Positions 38,054 to 48,273 of a DNA stretch of 64,000 bases are shown piece by piece (within the stretch, counting starts at the first letter, position 1; each line of letters begins with the position of its first letter). The DNA is from Caballeronia turbans (GTDB taxonomy: Bacteria; Pseudomonadota; Gammaproteobacteria; Burkholderiales; Burkholderiaceae). Where the stretch lies: the NCBI GenBank assembly GCA_001544655.2, contig FCOD02000008.1, positions 124,001 to 188,000 on the forward strand, written 5' to 3'. The notes beneath the pieces are model-generated. The model saw nothing but the letters and a program-made list of their open reading frames with translations. It had not been told where the DNA came from and searched no databases. A program made the translations under genes and the position numbers.

Positions 38054-40508
38054 GCAGACGGCCGCCGCCACGGCCGCCGCGTCCGCGGGCATCACGCTGC
38101 CCGGCATGGAGGCCGTCGCCGAGAGCGACGACATCGCGTGGTCCAAGGCGCCGTGCCGGTTCTGCGGCACGGGATGCGGCGTGCTCGTCGGCGTGAAGGG
38201 CAATCAGGTGGTCGCGACACAGGCGGACCCGCAAGCCGAGGTCAATCGCGGGCTCAACTGCGTGAAGGGCTACTTCCTCTCGAAGATCATGTACGGCCAG
38301 GATCGCCTGACGACACCGCTCATGCGCATGAAGGACGGCAAGTTCGACAAGAACGGCGAGTTCCTGCCCGTCTCCTGGGACGTCGCGTTCAATGTGATGG
38401 CCGAGCAGTTCAAGCGCGTGCTGAAGGAAAAAGGGCCGACTGCCATCGGCATGTTCGGCTCGGGGCAATGGACCGTGTGGGAAGGCTATGCGGCCGTCAA
38501 GCTCATGAAAGCGGGCTTTCGAAGCAACAACATCGACCCCAACGCGCGGCACTGCATGGCCTCGGCCGTGACGGGCTTCATGCGCACCTTCGGCATGGAC
38601 GAGCCGATGGGCTGCTACGACGATATCGAGGCAACCGATGCCTTCGTGCTCTGGGGCTCCAACATGGCCGAGATGCATCCGGTGCTATGGACGCGCGTGA
38701 CGGCGCGGCGGCTGTCGAACCAGAACGTGCGCGTCGTCGCCCTCTCGACATTCGAGCATCGTTCGTTCGATCTCGCCGACGAGACCATCGTCTTCACGCC
38801 GCAATCCGATCTCGCGATCATGAATTACATCGCGAACTACATCATCAGGAATGGCAAGGTGAACCGGGCGTTCGTCGACAAGCACACGAATTTCAGGAAG
38901 GGCAATACGGATATCGGCTATGGCTTGCGGCCGGACGATCCGCTGCAAAAGGCGGCGAAGAACGCCGGCGACCCGAACGGCTCGCAGCCCATCGGCTTCG
39001 AAGAATTCGCGCGGTTCGTCTCGCGCTATGACGCAGCCTATGTGACGAAGCTCTCGGGCGTGCCGAAGAACAAGCTCGACCAGTTGGCGCAGCTATACGC
39101 CGATCCGAAGACCAAAGTCGTGTCTTTCTGGACGATGGGCTTCAACCAGCACACGCGCGGCACATGGGCCAACAACATGGTCTACAACCTGCACCTGCTG
39201 ACGGGCAAGATTTCGACGCCGGGCAACAGCCCGTTCTCGCTCACGGGACAGCCTTCGGCGTGCGGCACGGCGCGTGAAGTCGGCACGTTCTCGCATCGGC
39301 TGCCCGCCGACATGGTCGTGACCAACCCGAAGCATCGCGAGGAAGCCGAGCACATCTGGAAGCTGCCGAGCGGAACCATTCCCGACAAGCCGGGCTTTCA
39401 CGCCGTCCAGCAGAACCGCATGCTGCACGACGGCAAGATCAACGCCTATTGGGTGATGGTCAACAACAACATGCAGGCCGCCGCGAACATCAACAACGAG
39501 GCGCTGCCGGGGTATCGCAAGGATTCGAATTTTGTCGTCGTGTCGGAGGTTTATCCGACGGTCACGGCCGTCGCCGCCGATCTGATCCTGCCGTCGGCGA
39601 TGTGGGTCGAGAAAGAAGGCGCATATGGCAACGCGGAGCGGCGCACGCAGTTCTGGCATCAGCTGGTGCAGGCGCCCGGGGGCGCGCATTCGGATCTCTG
39701 GCAACTCGTCGAATTCTCCAAGCGCTTCAAGGTCGAGGAAGTCTGGCCCGCCGAACTGATCGCGAAGAAGCCGGAGTACAAGGGCAAGACGCTCTACGAC
39801 ATCCTTTATCGAAACGGCCAGGTCGACAAGTTTCCCGCATCGCAAGTGGACGCGAAGTATCGCAACAACGAAGCCGCGGCGTTCGGCTTCTACATCCAGA
39901 AGGGGCTCTTCGAGGAGTACGCGAGTTTCGGGCGCGGACATGGTCATGATCTCGCGCCGTTCGACATGTATCACCAGGCGCGCGGCATCCGCTGGCCGGT
40001 CGTCGACGGCAAGGAAACGCGCTGGCGCTACAAGGAAGGATCCGATCCCTATGTGAAGGCCGGCGCCGACTGGCAGTTCTACGGCAATCCGGACGGCCGC
40101 GCGGTGATCTACGCGCTGCCCTACGAGCCGCCCGCCGAATCGCCGGACAAGGAATATCCGTTCTGGCTCGCGACCGGCCGTGTGCTCGAACACTGGCATT
40201 CCGGTTCGATGACGCGCCGCGTGCCCGAGCTCTATCGCGCGTTTCCGAACGCCGTGTGCTTCATGCATCCCGATGACGCGAAGGCACTCGGCATCCGGCG
40301 CGGCGTGGAAGTGCGCGTGATATCCCGGCGCGGCGAGATGCGCACGCGCGTGGAGACGCGCGGCCGCGACAAGCCGCCGCGCGGGCTCGTGTTCGTGCCG
40401 TGGTTCGATGCGAGCCAGCTCATCAACAAGGTGACGCTCGACGCGACCGATCCGATCTCCTTCCAGACCGACTACAAGAAGTGCGCGGTCAGGATCGTGC
40501 GGGTCTAG
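38025..40508 (+). CDS. napA: periplasmic nitrate reductase catalytic subunit
   Basis: This is an 827-residue molybdo-bis-MGD enzyme that reduces nitrate to nitrite in the periplasm. A Tat signal (TRRAFIKQ, then an Ala-rich core) is present. The 4Fe-4S ligands are C44, C47, C51 and C79. The Mo-ligand Cys is in [12 protein letters not shown]. The cofactor-binding C-terminal blocks ([18 protein letters not shown]) are intact. Length and motifs show a functional enzyme. It overlaps napD and sits 9 bp before napB. Confidence 0.97.
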   Translation: MKLTRRAFIKQTAAATAAASAGITLPGMEAVAESDDIAWSKAPCRFCGTGCGVLVGVKGNQVVATQADPQAEVNRGLNCVKGYFLSKIMYGQDRLTTPLMRMKDGKFDKNGEFLPVSWDVAFNVMAEQFKRVLKEKGPTAIGMFGSGQWTVWEGYAAVKLMKAGFRSNNIDPNARHCMASAVTGFMRTFGMDEPMGCYDDIEATDAFVLWGSNMAEMHPVLWTRVTARRLSNQNVRVVALSTFEHRSFDLADETIVFTPQSDLAIMNYIANYIIRNGKVNRAFVDKHTNFRKGNTDIGYGLRPDDPLQKAAKNAGDPNGSQPIGFEEFARFVSRYDAAYVTKLSGVPKNKLDQLAQLYADPKTKVVSFWTMGFNQHTRGTWANNMVYNLHLLTGKISTPGNSPFSLTGQPSACGTAREVGTFSHRLPADMVVTNPKHREEAEHIWKLPSGTIPDKPGFHAVQQNRMLHDGKINAYWVMVNNNMQAAANINNEALPGYRKDSNFVVVSEVYPTVTAVAADLILPSAMWVEKEGAYGNAERRTQFWHQLVQAPGGAHSDLWQLVEFSKRFKVEEVWPAELIAKKPEYKGKTLYDILYRNGQVDKFPASQVDAKYRNNEAAAFGFYIQKGLFEEYASFGRGHGHDLAPFDMYHQARGIRWPVVDGKETRWRYKEGSDPYVKAGADWQFYGNPDGRAVIYALPYEPPAESPDKEYPFWLATGRVLEHWHSGSMTRRVPELYRAFPNAVCFMHPDDAKALGIRRGVEVRVISRRGEMRTRVETRGRDKPPRGLVFVPWFDASQLINKVTLDATDPISFQTDYKKCAVRIVRV

Positions 40509-40517
40509 GAGCACGAC

Positions 40518-41003
40518 ATGCGCACGCTGATCGCTCTCGTCATCGCATCGCTGCTCGCTCTTGCCGTCATCGCGATCGCGCAGCCCACGGTCCCGAATCT
40601 GCCGTTCCACGACTCGCTGCGCGGCCTGACGCCGATCGGCGAAGAGACCCGGGCCCCGCTCATGGCGCCCACCGAAAACAAGGACGTGATACGCGGCCTC
40701 AACTACGCGCAGCAGCCGCCGACGATCCCGCACAAGATCGACAACTATCAGCTCGACAAGAACGCGAACCGCTGTCTCGCGTGTCATGCGCGCAGCCGTG
40801 TCGAAGAGAGCGGCGCCGTGCCCGTCGCGGTTTCGCATTACATGGACCGCGAGGGCGTGGTGTCCGGGCATCTGTCGCCGCGCCGCTATTTCTGCACGCA
40901 GTGCCACGTTCCGCAGGCGGACGCGAAGCCGCTCGTCGGGAATACGTTCGTCGCGATCGAAGACATCAGGCGGCAGCCGGCATCCAAGAACCAGAAACGA
41001 TGA
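40518..41003 (+). CDS. napB: diheme cytochrome c subunit of periplasmic nitrate reductase
   Basis: The protein has 161 residues. Signal sequence LIALVIASLLALAVIAIA. There are two heme c sites, CLACH at 86-90 and CTQCH at 126-130, plus distal His residues (YMDREGVVSGHLSP). It passes electrons from NapC to NapA in the periplasm. Confidence 0.95.
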   Translation: MRTLIALVIASLLALAVIAIAQPTVPNLPFHDSLRGLTPIGEETRAPLMAPTENKDVIRGLNYAQQPPTIPHKIDNYQLDKNANRCLACHARSRVEESGAVPVAVSHYMDREGVVSGHLSPRRYFCTQCHVPQADAKPLVGNTFVAIEDIRRQPASKNQKR

Positions 41004-41012
41004 GCGATCGAC

Positions 41013-41618
41013 ATGTGGGCACTGATCAAGCGCTACTGGGTCACCATTCGACGGCCGAGCCTGTACTACAGCCTCGGCTTTCTGACATTGGGCGGCTTCG
41101 TCGCGGGCGTGATCTTCTGGGGCGCCTTCAATACGGCGATGGAACTGACCAACACCGAAGTGTTCTGCACCGGCTGTCACGAAATGCGCGACAACACCTT
41201 TGCCGAACTCAAGAACACGATCCACTTCAGCAACCGCTCGGGCGTGCATGCCAAGTGCTCCGACTGCCACGTGCCGCACAACTGGACGGACAAGATCGCG
41301 CGCAAAATGCAGGCGTCGAAGGAAGTGTGGGCCAAGGTATTCGGCACCGTGAACACGCGCGAGAAATTCCTCGACAAGCGGCTCGAACTCGCCGAGCACG
41401 AATGGGCGCGCTTCAAGGCCAACGATTCGCTCGAATGCCGCAACTGCCACTCGTTCCAGTACATGGACTTCACGCGCCAGAGCCCGCGCGCGCAGGAGGC
41501 GCATCAGCGTTTCCTCGAGACGGGCGAGAAGACGTGCATCGATTGCCACAAGGGCATCGCGCATGAATTGCCGAACATGACGAAGGCGCAGGAGATCGAG
41601 AACCGAAAGAAGCAGTGA
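41013..41618 (+). CDS. napC: membrane-anchored tetraheme cytochrome NapC
   Basis: This is a 201-residue NapC/NirT quinol dehydrogenase. There is one N-terminal membrane helix ([17 protein letters not shown]) and four CxxCH sites (CTGCH, CSDCH, CRNCH, CIDCH). It oxidises quinol and reduces NapB. It lies 9 bp after napB. The absence of napF, napG and napH means quinol entry depends on NapC alone. Confidence 0.95.
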   Translation: MWALIKRYWVTIRRPSLYYSLGFLTLGGFVAGVIFWGAFNTAMELTNTEVFCTGCHEMRDNTFAELKNTIHFSNRSGVHAKCSDCHVPHNWTDKIARKMQASKEVWAKVFGTVNTREKFLDKRLELAEHEWARFKANDSLECRNCHSFQYMDFTRQSPRAQEAHQRFLETGEKTCIDCHKGIAHELPNMTKAQEIENRKKQ

Positions 41619-41660
41619 GCGCGGCTCAAGGGTCTGGTCACAACGAGAGAGGAAACATCG

Positions 41661-42284
41661 ATGCTCAGCGCCCGGCAACTCGACGTGATGCGCGGCGGCC
41701 GCACCATCGTGGCCGGCGCGGATTTTCACGTCGATGCCGGCGCGGCGCTGCTCATCCACGGCGCGAACGGCAGCGGCAAGAGCTCGCTGATCGCCACCCT
41801 CGCGGGCTTGCTGCCGCCCGCGGCGGGAAGCGTGTCGTGGCGCGGCGTGGACGTGCGCGAGCATCCTGCGCGCTTTCGCCATGACCTTGCCTGGCTCGGC
41901 CATGCCGACGGTTTCAACGGAGAACTGACCGTCGACGAGAATCTTCGTTTCGCCGCGCTGCTCGGCGCGAGCATGGCATACCGGAGCGAGTGCGATGTGC
42001 TCGAGCGCGCGGGCGTGCGGCCGCTCCTGCACACGCGCCTCAACCGTCTGTCGCAGGGGCAAAGACGGCGCGTCGCGCTCGCGCGCCTCGTGCTTTCGGC
42101 CAGGCGGCTCTGGCTGCTCGACGAACCCACCGACGCCATCGACGAAAGCGGCGCGCGCTGGTTTGCCGAATGCGTCGACGCGCATCTGCATGAAGGCGGC
42201 ACGCTCGTCGCGACGACGCATCGCCCGTTGCCCGTCGATGCCGCGCGCACGCGGCACCTGCATCTGGAGCGAGGCGCGGCATGA
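41661..42284 (+). CDS. ccmA: heme exporter ATP-binding subunit CcmA
   Basis: This is a 207-residue ABC ATPase. Walker A HGANGSGKSSL, signature LSQGQRRRVALARL, Walker B LWLLDEPTDAID and the H-loop TTHRPL are all present. With CcmB it powers release of holo-CcmE in cytochrome c maturation. It starts 42 bp after napC, so ccm continues the nap operon. Confidence 0.95.
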   Translation: MLSARQLDVMRGGRTIVAGADFHVDAGAALLIHGANGSGKSSLIATLAGLLPPAAGSVSWRGVDVREHPARFRHDLAWLGHADGFNGELTVDENLRFAALLGASMAYRSECDVLERAGVRPLLHTRLNRLSQGQRRRVALARLVLSARRLWLLDEPTDAIDESGARWFAECVDAHLHEGGTLVATTHRPLPVDAARTRHLHLERGAA

Positions 42285-42949
42285 TCGGGCTGACGCTTCA
42301 GGTCATTCGCCGCGAACTGCGCCTGAACTGGCGCTCCCGCACCGTGACGCTTTCCGTGCTGCTGTTCTTCATCCTGGCGTCGAGCCTGTTTCCGCTCGGC
42401 ATCGGTTCCGATCCGAAGCTATTGCAGGCGATTGCGCCGGGCGTGCTGTGGGTCACGGCATTGTTCGCGGCCTTGCTGTCGGCGGGCCAGCTCTTCAGCA
42501 ACGATTTCGCGAGCGGTGCACTCGAGCAGATGCTGCTTTCGCCGCAGCCGCTCGCGGGCATCGTGCTCGGCAAAATCGCCGCGCACTGGCTCACGACGGG
42601 TCTCGCGCTCGTCGTGCTCGCGCCGGTCGTCGCGCTCGAATACGGGCTGGACGCACGCACGATTCTCATGCTGATGGTTTCGCTTCTGATCGGCACGCCG
42701 CTGCTCTCGCTGATCGGCTCGATGGGCGCGGCGCTCACGCTCGGCGTGCGCGGCGGCAGCGTCGTGCTCGCACTTCTGATCCTGCCGCTTTACGTGCCGG
42801 TGCTCGTGTTCGGCGTCGGCGTGGCCGATCCGGCCGCGAGCAGCGCGTGGTCGAACGCGAACGTCTCGCTGCTCGCGGCGGCCCTCTGTCTTGCGCTCTG
42901 GCTATGTCCGTGGGCGAGCGCCGCGGCCCTGCGCATCTCGATGGAATAG
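42281..42949 (+). CDS. ccmB: heme exporter membrane subunit CcmB
   Basis: This is a 222-residue, six-helix membrane protein with the CcmB opening REL-RLNWRSR and the internal LLSPQPLAGIVLGKIAAHW. It overlaps ccmA by ATGA. It is the membrane partner of CcmA in the heme-handling ABC complex. Confidence 0.95.
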   Translation: MIGLTLQVIRRELRLNWRSRTVTLSVLLFFILASSLFPLGIGSDPKLLQAIAPGVLWVTALFAALLSAGQLFSNDFASGALEQMLLSPQPLAGIVLGKIAAHWLTTGLALVVLAPVVALEYGLDARTILMLMVSLLIGTPLLSLIGSMGAALTLGVRGGSVVLALLILPLYVPVLVFGVGVADPAASSAWSNANVSLLAAALCLALWLCPWASAAALRISME

Positions 42950-42954
42950 CGCCC

Positions 42955-43698
42955 ATGAACTGCTTTCGCTATGCGTCCCCGCGCAACTTCGAACGCTTCG
43001 CCGCACGCGCGACGCCGTGGTTCGGCATCGCGTGCATCGCGTTGATCGCGGCGGGGCTCGTGATCGGCCTCGTTATCGCGCCCGCCGATGCGCTGCAGCG
43101 CGACATCTACCGCATCATGTTCGTGCATGTTCCCGCCGCGTGGATGTCGATGTTCATCTATCTCGTGATGGCCGCATACAGCGCGCTGCATCTCGCGATG
43201 AACGCGCGCCTCTCAGCGATGATGGCGCGCGCGCTCGCCCCGACCGGCGCCCTCTTCACCGCGATCGCGCTGATTACCGGCGCGCTGTGGGGCAAGCCGA
43301 CCTGGGGCACGTGGTGGGTCTGGGACGCGCGGCTCACGTCAGAACTGATCCTCTTCTTCCTGTACGTCGGCTTTCTTGCGCTGCATGCCGCGATCGACGG
43401 CACGCGCCGCGCGGACCGCGCGTGCTCGGTGCTCGCGCTGATCGGCGTCGTCAACATTCCGATCATCTATTTTTCCGTGCAGTGGTGGTACACGCTGCAC
43501 CAGGGGCCATCGCTCGGCTTCGGCAGCGGCGTGTCGATGACCGCATCGATGGCATGGGGCATCGTCGTGATGAGCGCCGGATTCTGGTCGTATGCGATCG
43601 CGGTATCGCTCGCGCGCGTGCGCGTCATCATGCGCGCGGCAGATCGCATGCCGGCGGGCGACGAAGCTCCCGCGCGAATCCGGGAGCATGCAGCATGA
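42955..43698 (+). CDS. ccmC: heme-handling membrane protein CcmC
   Basis: This is a 247-residue, six-helix protein. The tryptophan-rich heme motif WGTWWVWDARLTSELIL is near residue 120 and the flanking His residues lie in FVHVPAAWM and YTLHQGPS. CcmC loads heme onto CcmE. It starts at 42955, 5 bp after ccmB. Confidence 0.95.
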   Translation: MNCFRYASPRNFERFAARATPWFGIACIALIAAGLVIGLVIAPADALQRDIYRIMFVHVPAAWMSMFIYLVMAAYSALHLAMNARLSAMMARALAPTGALFTAIALITGALWGKPTWGTWWVWDARLTSELILFFLYVGFLALHAAIDGTRRADRACSVLALIGVVNIPIIYFSVQWWYTLHQGPSLGFGSGVSMTASMAWGIVVMSAGFWSYAIAVSLARVRVIMRAADRMPAGDEAPARIREHAA

Positions 43699-43835
43699 AC
43701 ATGGTCGAGTCCGTCATCGCGATGCTCGCCGCGAACCCGATCCTCTCGGCCGCGTTCGCGATCACCTTTTCGCTGATGGGCGCGCAAGCGTGGCTCGTGC
43801 TCCGCGCGCTGCGCGAACCGGAGTCGCGCCGATGA
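43695..43835 (+). CDS. ccmD: heme exporter small subunit CcmD
   Basis: This is a 46-residue protein with one hydrophobic helix (FAITFSLMGAQAWLVLRALR) and an Arg-rich end, as in CcmD. It overlaps ccmC and ccmE by ATGA on both sides. It helps release holo-CcmE. Confidence 0.85.
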   Translation: MNMVESVIAMLAANPILSAAFAITFSLMGAQAWLVLRALREPESRR

Positions 43836-44287
43836 GGGCGCGGCATCGCCGGTTCGCGTTCATCGCGTTCGGCGTTGCGAGCGCCGGGCTCGCGTGCGCG
43901 CTCGTGCTCAATGCGTTTCGCGCCAACGTCATGTTCTTCGTGAGCCCGAGCCAGATCGCCTCGCACGACGCGTCGCGCACGCAGCGCTTCCGGCTCGGCG
44001 GGCTCGTCGAGCGCGGCTCGCTCGTGCGCGATGACGGTGGCCGCGCCGTCCGCTTCGTCGTCACGGACGAACGCGCATCGGTGACGGTCACGTACGCGGG
44101 CGCGCTGCCCGATCTCTTGCGCGAAGGCAGCGGCGTCGTTGCACAAGGCACGCTCGGCGCCGATGGCCGCTTTCACGCCGACGAAGTCCTCGCGAAGCAC
44201 GACGAGAAGTACATGCCGCCGCAAGTCGAACGCGCGCTGCGCGAAGTGCGCGCTGCGGCGGACGCGAACCCGGCCACGCGCCGATGA
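43832..44287 (+). CDS. ccmE: periplasmic heme chaperone CcmE
   Basis: This is a 151-residue protein. The N-terminal membrane anchor is followed by an OB-fold domain. The heme-attaching His is in VLAKHDEKYMPP. FRLGGLVERGSLVR is the family strand. It carries heme from CcmC to CcmF/H. Confidence 0.95.
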   Translation: MRARHRRFAFIAFGVASAGLACALVLNAFRANVMFFVSPSQIASHDASRTQRFRLGGLVERGSLVRDDGGRAVRFVVTDERASVTVTYAGALPDLLREGSGVVAQGTLGADGRFHADEVLAKHDEKYMPPQVERALREVRAAADANPATRR

Positions 44288-46254
44288 TTCCCGAGCTCGG
44301 CCACTTCGCGCTGATTCTGGCGATGCTGCTCGCGCTCATCGCGGGCATCGTGCCGATGCTCGGCGCGCGCTTCGGGATCCCGCAATGGATGCGCGTCGCC
44401 GCGCCCGCCGCGTGCGGGCAATTCGGCTTCATCGCGATCGCGTTCGGCTGTCTCGCGGCGTCCTTTCTCGGCGATGATTTCTCGGTGATCTACGTCGTCG
44501 AGAATTCCAATTCGGCGCTTCCGGCGATCTATCGATTCACCGCCGTCTGGGGCGGCCACGAAGGCTCGCTGCTGCTCTGGACGCTTCTGTTGACGCTCTG
44601 GATGACGGCCGTCGCCGCGTTCGGCCGCCGGCTTGCCCAGCCGTTCGCCGCGCGCGTGCTCGGCGTGATGAGCTGGCTCGATGCGGGCTTTCTGCTGTTC
44701 ATGCTGCTGACGTCGAATCCGTTCACGCGCATCATGCCGCCCGCGATGAACGGCCGCGATCTGAATCCGCTCCTGCAAGACCCGGGCATGGTGATCCATC
44801 CGCCCTTGCTGTACATGGGCTACGTCGGATTCTCGGTCGCGTTTGCGTTTGCAATCGCGGCCCTGCTCGACGGCAAGCTCGATGCCGCGTGGGCGCGCGC
44901 ATCGCGTGCCTGGACCCTCGCCGCATGGATGTTCCTGACGCTCGGCATCATGCTTGGCAGCGGCTGGGCGTATTACGAGCTCGGCTGGGGCGGATGGTGG
45001 TTCTGGGACCCGGTCGAGAACGCGTCGTTCATGCCGTGGCTCGTCGGCACCGCGCTGGTTCATTCACTCGCCGCCACCGCGAAGCGCGGCGCATTTCGCG
45101 CGTGGAGCGCGCTGCTCGCGATCTGCGCGTTCTCGCTTTCGCTGCTCGGCACTTTCCTCGTGCGCTCCGGCGTCGTGACGTCGGTGCACGGATTCGCGTC
45201 CGATCCGGCGCGCGGCGTCTTCATCCTCGCGCTGCTCGCCCTCTTTTCGGGCTGCGGCCTCGCGCTCTTCGCCTGGCGGGCGCCGCGCGCGGCATCGTCG
45301 GCGGTGGGCTTCGAGCCGGTGTCCCGCGAAGCGCTGTTGCTGTCGAACAATCTGCTGATGCTGGTCGCCGCCGCTTCGGTGATGCTCGGCACGCTCTATC
45401 CGATGATCCTCGACGCACTCGGCCTCGACAAGATTTCCGTCGGCGCGCCGTATTTCGACAGCGTATTCGTCCCGCTGATGGCGCCGGCCGTCTTTCTGAT
45501 GGGCGTCGCGCCGCTCGCACGCTGGAAGGCCGCCCGCCTGCCAGAGATCGCCGTACGCCTGCGCTGGGCGGCGCTCGTGAGCGTCGCGTCGGCGTTCGTG
45601 CCCGGCGTGTCGCGCCCGCTCGTGAGCCTGGGCTTTCTCCTCGCGGCGTGGACGTTCGCCACGATCGCGACGAGCGTGTACCAGCGCATCGTCAGCGCGA
45701 GACAGCGGGTGCGGCTCGCGACAGTCGGCATGTGGCTCGCGCATGCGGGCGTCGGCGTGTTCGTCGTCGGCGTGACAATGGTGAAGGGCTTTCCCGTCGA
45801 ACACGATGCGCGGCTCGCGCCCGGCGAACATATCGATGTCGGCGGCTATCGCTTCCGTCTCGACGATGTACGCGAAAACAACGGCCCGAACTATCGTGCG
45901 ATGCGCGCGACGATCAGCGTGACGCGCGACGGCCGCGCTATCGCCACGCTCGATCCGGAGAAGCGCGAGTTCCTCGTCTCGAACACGCAGACGACCGAAG
46001 CGGCCATCGATCATGGGGTGCTGCGCGACCTCTACGTCGCGCTCGATCAGCCGGCCGGCGGCAACGCGTGGACCGTGCGCATCCAGATCAAGCCGTTCGT
46101 GCGCTGGATCTGGGGCGGCTGCATTCTGATGGCGCTCGGCGGCCTGCTCGCCGCGGCGGACCGGCGTTACATGAGACAGCGTGCGCCGCAGTCCCGGCGC
46201 GCGCCGGCGCCGGCTGCTGAAACACCGCCGCCCCTCGGCGAAACCGGACGATGA
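44284..46254 (+). CDS. ccmF: cytochrome c heme lyase subunit CcmF
   Basis: This is a 656-residue polytopic protein. The WWD motif WGGWWFWDPVENASFMPW is near residue 238. His-bearing loops HPPLLYMGYVGFSVAF and GGHEGSLLLW are kept. It joins heme to apocytochromes with CcmH. It overlaps ccmE and ccmG by 4 bp. Confidence 0.96.
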   Translation: MIPELGHFALILAMLLALIAGIVPMLGARFGIPQWMRVAAPAACGQFGFIAIAFGCLAASFLGDDFSVIYVVENSNSALPAIYRFTAVWGGHEGSLLLWTLLLTLWMTAVAAFGRRLAQPFAARVLGVMSWLDAGFLLFMLLTSNPFTRIMPPAMNGRDLNPLLQDPGMVIHPPLLYMGYVGFSVAFAFAIAALLDGKLDAAWARASRAWTLAAWMFLTLGIMLGSGWAYYELGWGGWWFWDPVENASFMPWLVGTALVHSLAATAKRGAFRAWSALLAICAFSLSLLGTFLVRSGVVTSVHGFASDPARGVFILALLALFSGCGLALFAWRAPRAASSAVGFEPVSREALLLSNNLLMLVAAASVMLGTLYPMILDALGLDKISVGAPYFDSVFVPLMAPAVFLMGVAPLARWKAARLPEIAVRLRWAALVSVASAFVPGVSRPLVSLGFLLAAWTFATIATSVYQRIVSARQRVRLATVGMWLAHAGVGVFVVGVTMVKGFPVEHDARLAPGEHIDVGGYRFRLDDVRENNGPNYRAMRATISVTRDGRAIATLDPEKREFLVSNTQTTEAAIDHGVLRDLYVALDQPAGGNAWTVRIQIKPFVRWIWGGCILMALGGLLAAADRRYMRQRAPQSRRAPAPAAETPPPLGETGR

Positions 46255-46790
46255 AGCGCTTCCTGATCCCGCTCGCGGTGCTGGCGCTGTTGACCGCGGT
46301 GCTGGCGGCCGGCCTGAGACACGATCCGCGCCGCCTGCCTTCGGCCCTGATCGGCAAGCCCGCGCCCGCGTTCGATCTGCCGCGCCTCGATGCGTCCGGC
46401 GAGCGGGTGTCGTCGGACGCGCTGCGCGGTCAGGTGTGGATACTGAACGTGTGGGCGTCGTGGTGCGAGGCGTGCCGCGACGAGCATCCGGTCCTGATGA
46501 ACGTCGCGGCCAGCGGGGCCGTGCCGGTGTACGGCCTGAACTACAAGGACGAGCGCGAGCCCGCGCTGCAGTGGCTCGACACGGCCGGCAATCCGTATGT
46601 GGCTTCGCTGGTGGATCGCGACGGGCGCACGGGCATCGACTATGGCGTGTATGGCGTGCCCGAAACGTTCGTGATCGATCGGGCGGGCGTCGTGCGATAC
46701 CGGCAGGCCGGACCGATTACCCGCGCGTCGCTGGAGCGCGTGATTCTGCCGCTCGTCGGCGTCCTGCGGCAGGAGAACGGCCGTGATTAG
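46251..46790 (+). CDS. ccmG: thiol:disulfide interchange protein CcmG/DsbE
   Basis: This is a 179-residue membrane-anchored thioredoxin-like protein. Active site WCEAC is near residue 73, and the cis-Pro is in YGVPETFVID. It reduces apocytochrome CxxCH thiols before heme attachment. Confidence 0.95.
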   Translation: MKRFLIPLAVLALLTAVLAAGLRHDPRRLPSALIGKPAPAFDLPRLDASGERVSSDALRGQVWILNVWASWCEACRDEHPVLMNVAASGAVPVYGLNYKDEREPALQWLDTAGNPYVASLVDRDGRTGIDYGVYGVPETFVIDRAGVVRYRQAGPITRASLERVILPLVGVLRQENGRD

Positions 46791-47175
46791 ACGCATCGCG
46801 TCGATTCTCCTCATGCTCGTGTCGTGCGCTCACGCGCAGGAATCGCCCGACGACGAGCGCGCGCGCCGACTCGCCGAGCATTTTCGCTGCGTCGTGTGCC
46901 AGAACCAGAGCCTTGCCGATTCGAACGCGAGTCTCGCCGCCGATCTTCGCGCGCGTATTCGCGAACAGGTGGAACACGGCGCGAGCGATGACGAGATCCG
47001 GTCCTACATGGTGCGCCGCTATGGCGACTTCATCCTGTACCGGCCGCCTGTGAAGCCCGTCACATGGGCGCTGTGGTTCGGACCGTTCGCGGTGCTCGCG
47101 GCCGGCGCGGTCGCGATGGCACGGCATATCCGGCGCGCGCGAAACGCCCGGCGCCAGAGGAGCCCGTCTCCATGA
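46783..47175 (+). CDS. ccmH: cytochrome c maturation protein CcmH
   Basis: This is a 130-residue protein with a signal peptide, the redox motif RCVVCQNQSLADSNA near residue 36 and one C-terminal membrane helix (LWFGPFAVLAAGAVAM). It is the short CcmH type; the TPR part is encoded separately as ccmI. It overlaps ccmG by 8 bp. Confidence 0.95.
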   Translation: MIRRIASILLMLVSCAHAQESPDDERARRLAEHFRCVVCQNQSLADSNASLAADLRARIREQVEHGASDDEIRSYMVRRYGDFILYRPPVKPVTWALWFGPFAVLAAGAVAMARHIRRARNARRQRSPSP

Positions 47176-48197
47176 TGGCGTTCTGGCTGATCGTTGCCGC
47201 GATGATGACGGGCGCGCTCGCGTGCGTCGTGCTGCCACTGCTTTACGCGCACACAGCCGGACGCGGCACGGCGCACGCGGCGCTCGCAGGCTTGCTGATC
47301 GCGCTCGTGCCGGCGTCGGCGCTCACGCTGTACATGCGCATCGGCGATCCGACGGCGCTCGCGATAGAGACTGCGCCCCGCGCAACGACGCAGGGACATG
47401 CGGACACGCCTGCGTCGATGGAAGCGGCGGTCAGTCTGTTGGCCGCGCGTCTGCAGCGCGATCCGAACGACGCGCAGGGCTGGTCGATGCTCGCGCGTTC
47501 CTACATGGTGCTCGACCGCCCGGACGACGCGACCGCGGCGTACCTTCGCGCGGTCGCGCTGAACCCGCGCGACGCGGAACTGCGCGCGGATTACGCCGAC
47601 GCCTTGGCGAGCGCAAACGACGGCAATCTGAACGACGCGGCGTTGAAGGTCGTCGAGTCCGCCCTCGCCATGGACGCGAATCAGCCGAAAGCGCTGGCGC
47701 TGGCCGCGTCGGCCGCGTTCGACCGGCGCGATTACGCGAACGCGATTCAGTTCTGGCAGCGATTGAAGAACGTGCCGGACGTGGCGCCGGAGATTGCGCA
47801 GCAGGCGCAAAGGAATATCGACGAAACGCGCGCGCTCGCCACGGTGAAAGGGGCGGCCGTGCAAGTGCGCGTGAGTTTGAGCCCGGGGTTCGAGAAGCGC
47901 GTTCGTCCGACCGACACGGTGTTCGTCTACGCGCTCGCCGACGATGGCTCGCGCATGCCGCTCGCGGTACAGCGCCTGAAGGCGGGTCAGTTGCCCGCTA
48001 CCGTGCGTCTCGACGATTCGATGTCGATGACGCCGGGCCGCCGTCTCTCGGATTTCTCGCGCGTCAGCGTCGATGCGCGCGTGTCGGCATCGGGACAGGC
48101 GCGGCCGGCGCCGGGCGACATGACGGGGTCGAGCGGAGTTGTGTCTTCGAACGGGGCAGGTGTTATCGAGTTGAGGATCGGTGATGTCGTGCGTTGA
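47172..48197 (+). CDS. ccmI: TPR apocytochrome chaperone CcmI
   Basis: This is a 341-residue protein. There are two N-terminal membrane helices. A tetratricopeptide region lies at 80-215 (DPNDAQGWSMLARSYMVLDR, NPRDAELRADYADAL). A C-terminal beta domain follows (VQVRVSLSPGFEKRVRPTDTVFVYA). It presents apocytochrome c to the lyase. It is the last gene of the nap-ccm operon; I see no obvious terminator before the convergent tssF. Confidence 0.9.
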   Translation: MMAFWLIVAAMMTGALACVVLPLLYAHTAGRGTAHAALAGLLIALVPASALTLYMRIGDPTALAIETAPRATTQGHADTPASMEAAVSLLAARLQRDPNDAQGWSMLARSYMVLDRPDDATAAYLRAVALNPRDAELRADYADALASANDGNLNDAALKVVESALAMDANQPKALALAASAAFDRRDYANAIQFWQRLKNVPDVAPEIAQQAQRNIDETRALATVKGAAVQVRVSLSPGFEKRVRPTDTVFVYALADDGSRMPLAVQRLKAGQLPATVRLDDSMSMTPGRRLSDFSRVSVDARVSASGQARPAPGDMTGSSGVVSSNGAGVIELRIGDVVR

Positions 48198-48273
48198 GTG
48201 CGTTTGTGCTTAGCGGGACAAGCCACCTTTGTTTATTCGCGCCAGGCACTTTTTCGCAAGCTCCATTCCGCCG

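Noticed and set aside
39093-42263. A minus-strand open frame of about 1,050 codons opposite nap and ccm
   Set aside because: It is antisense to napA, napB, napC and ccmA with clear motifs. The translation is Arg/His-rich with no domain, typical shadow coding in high-GC DNA.
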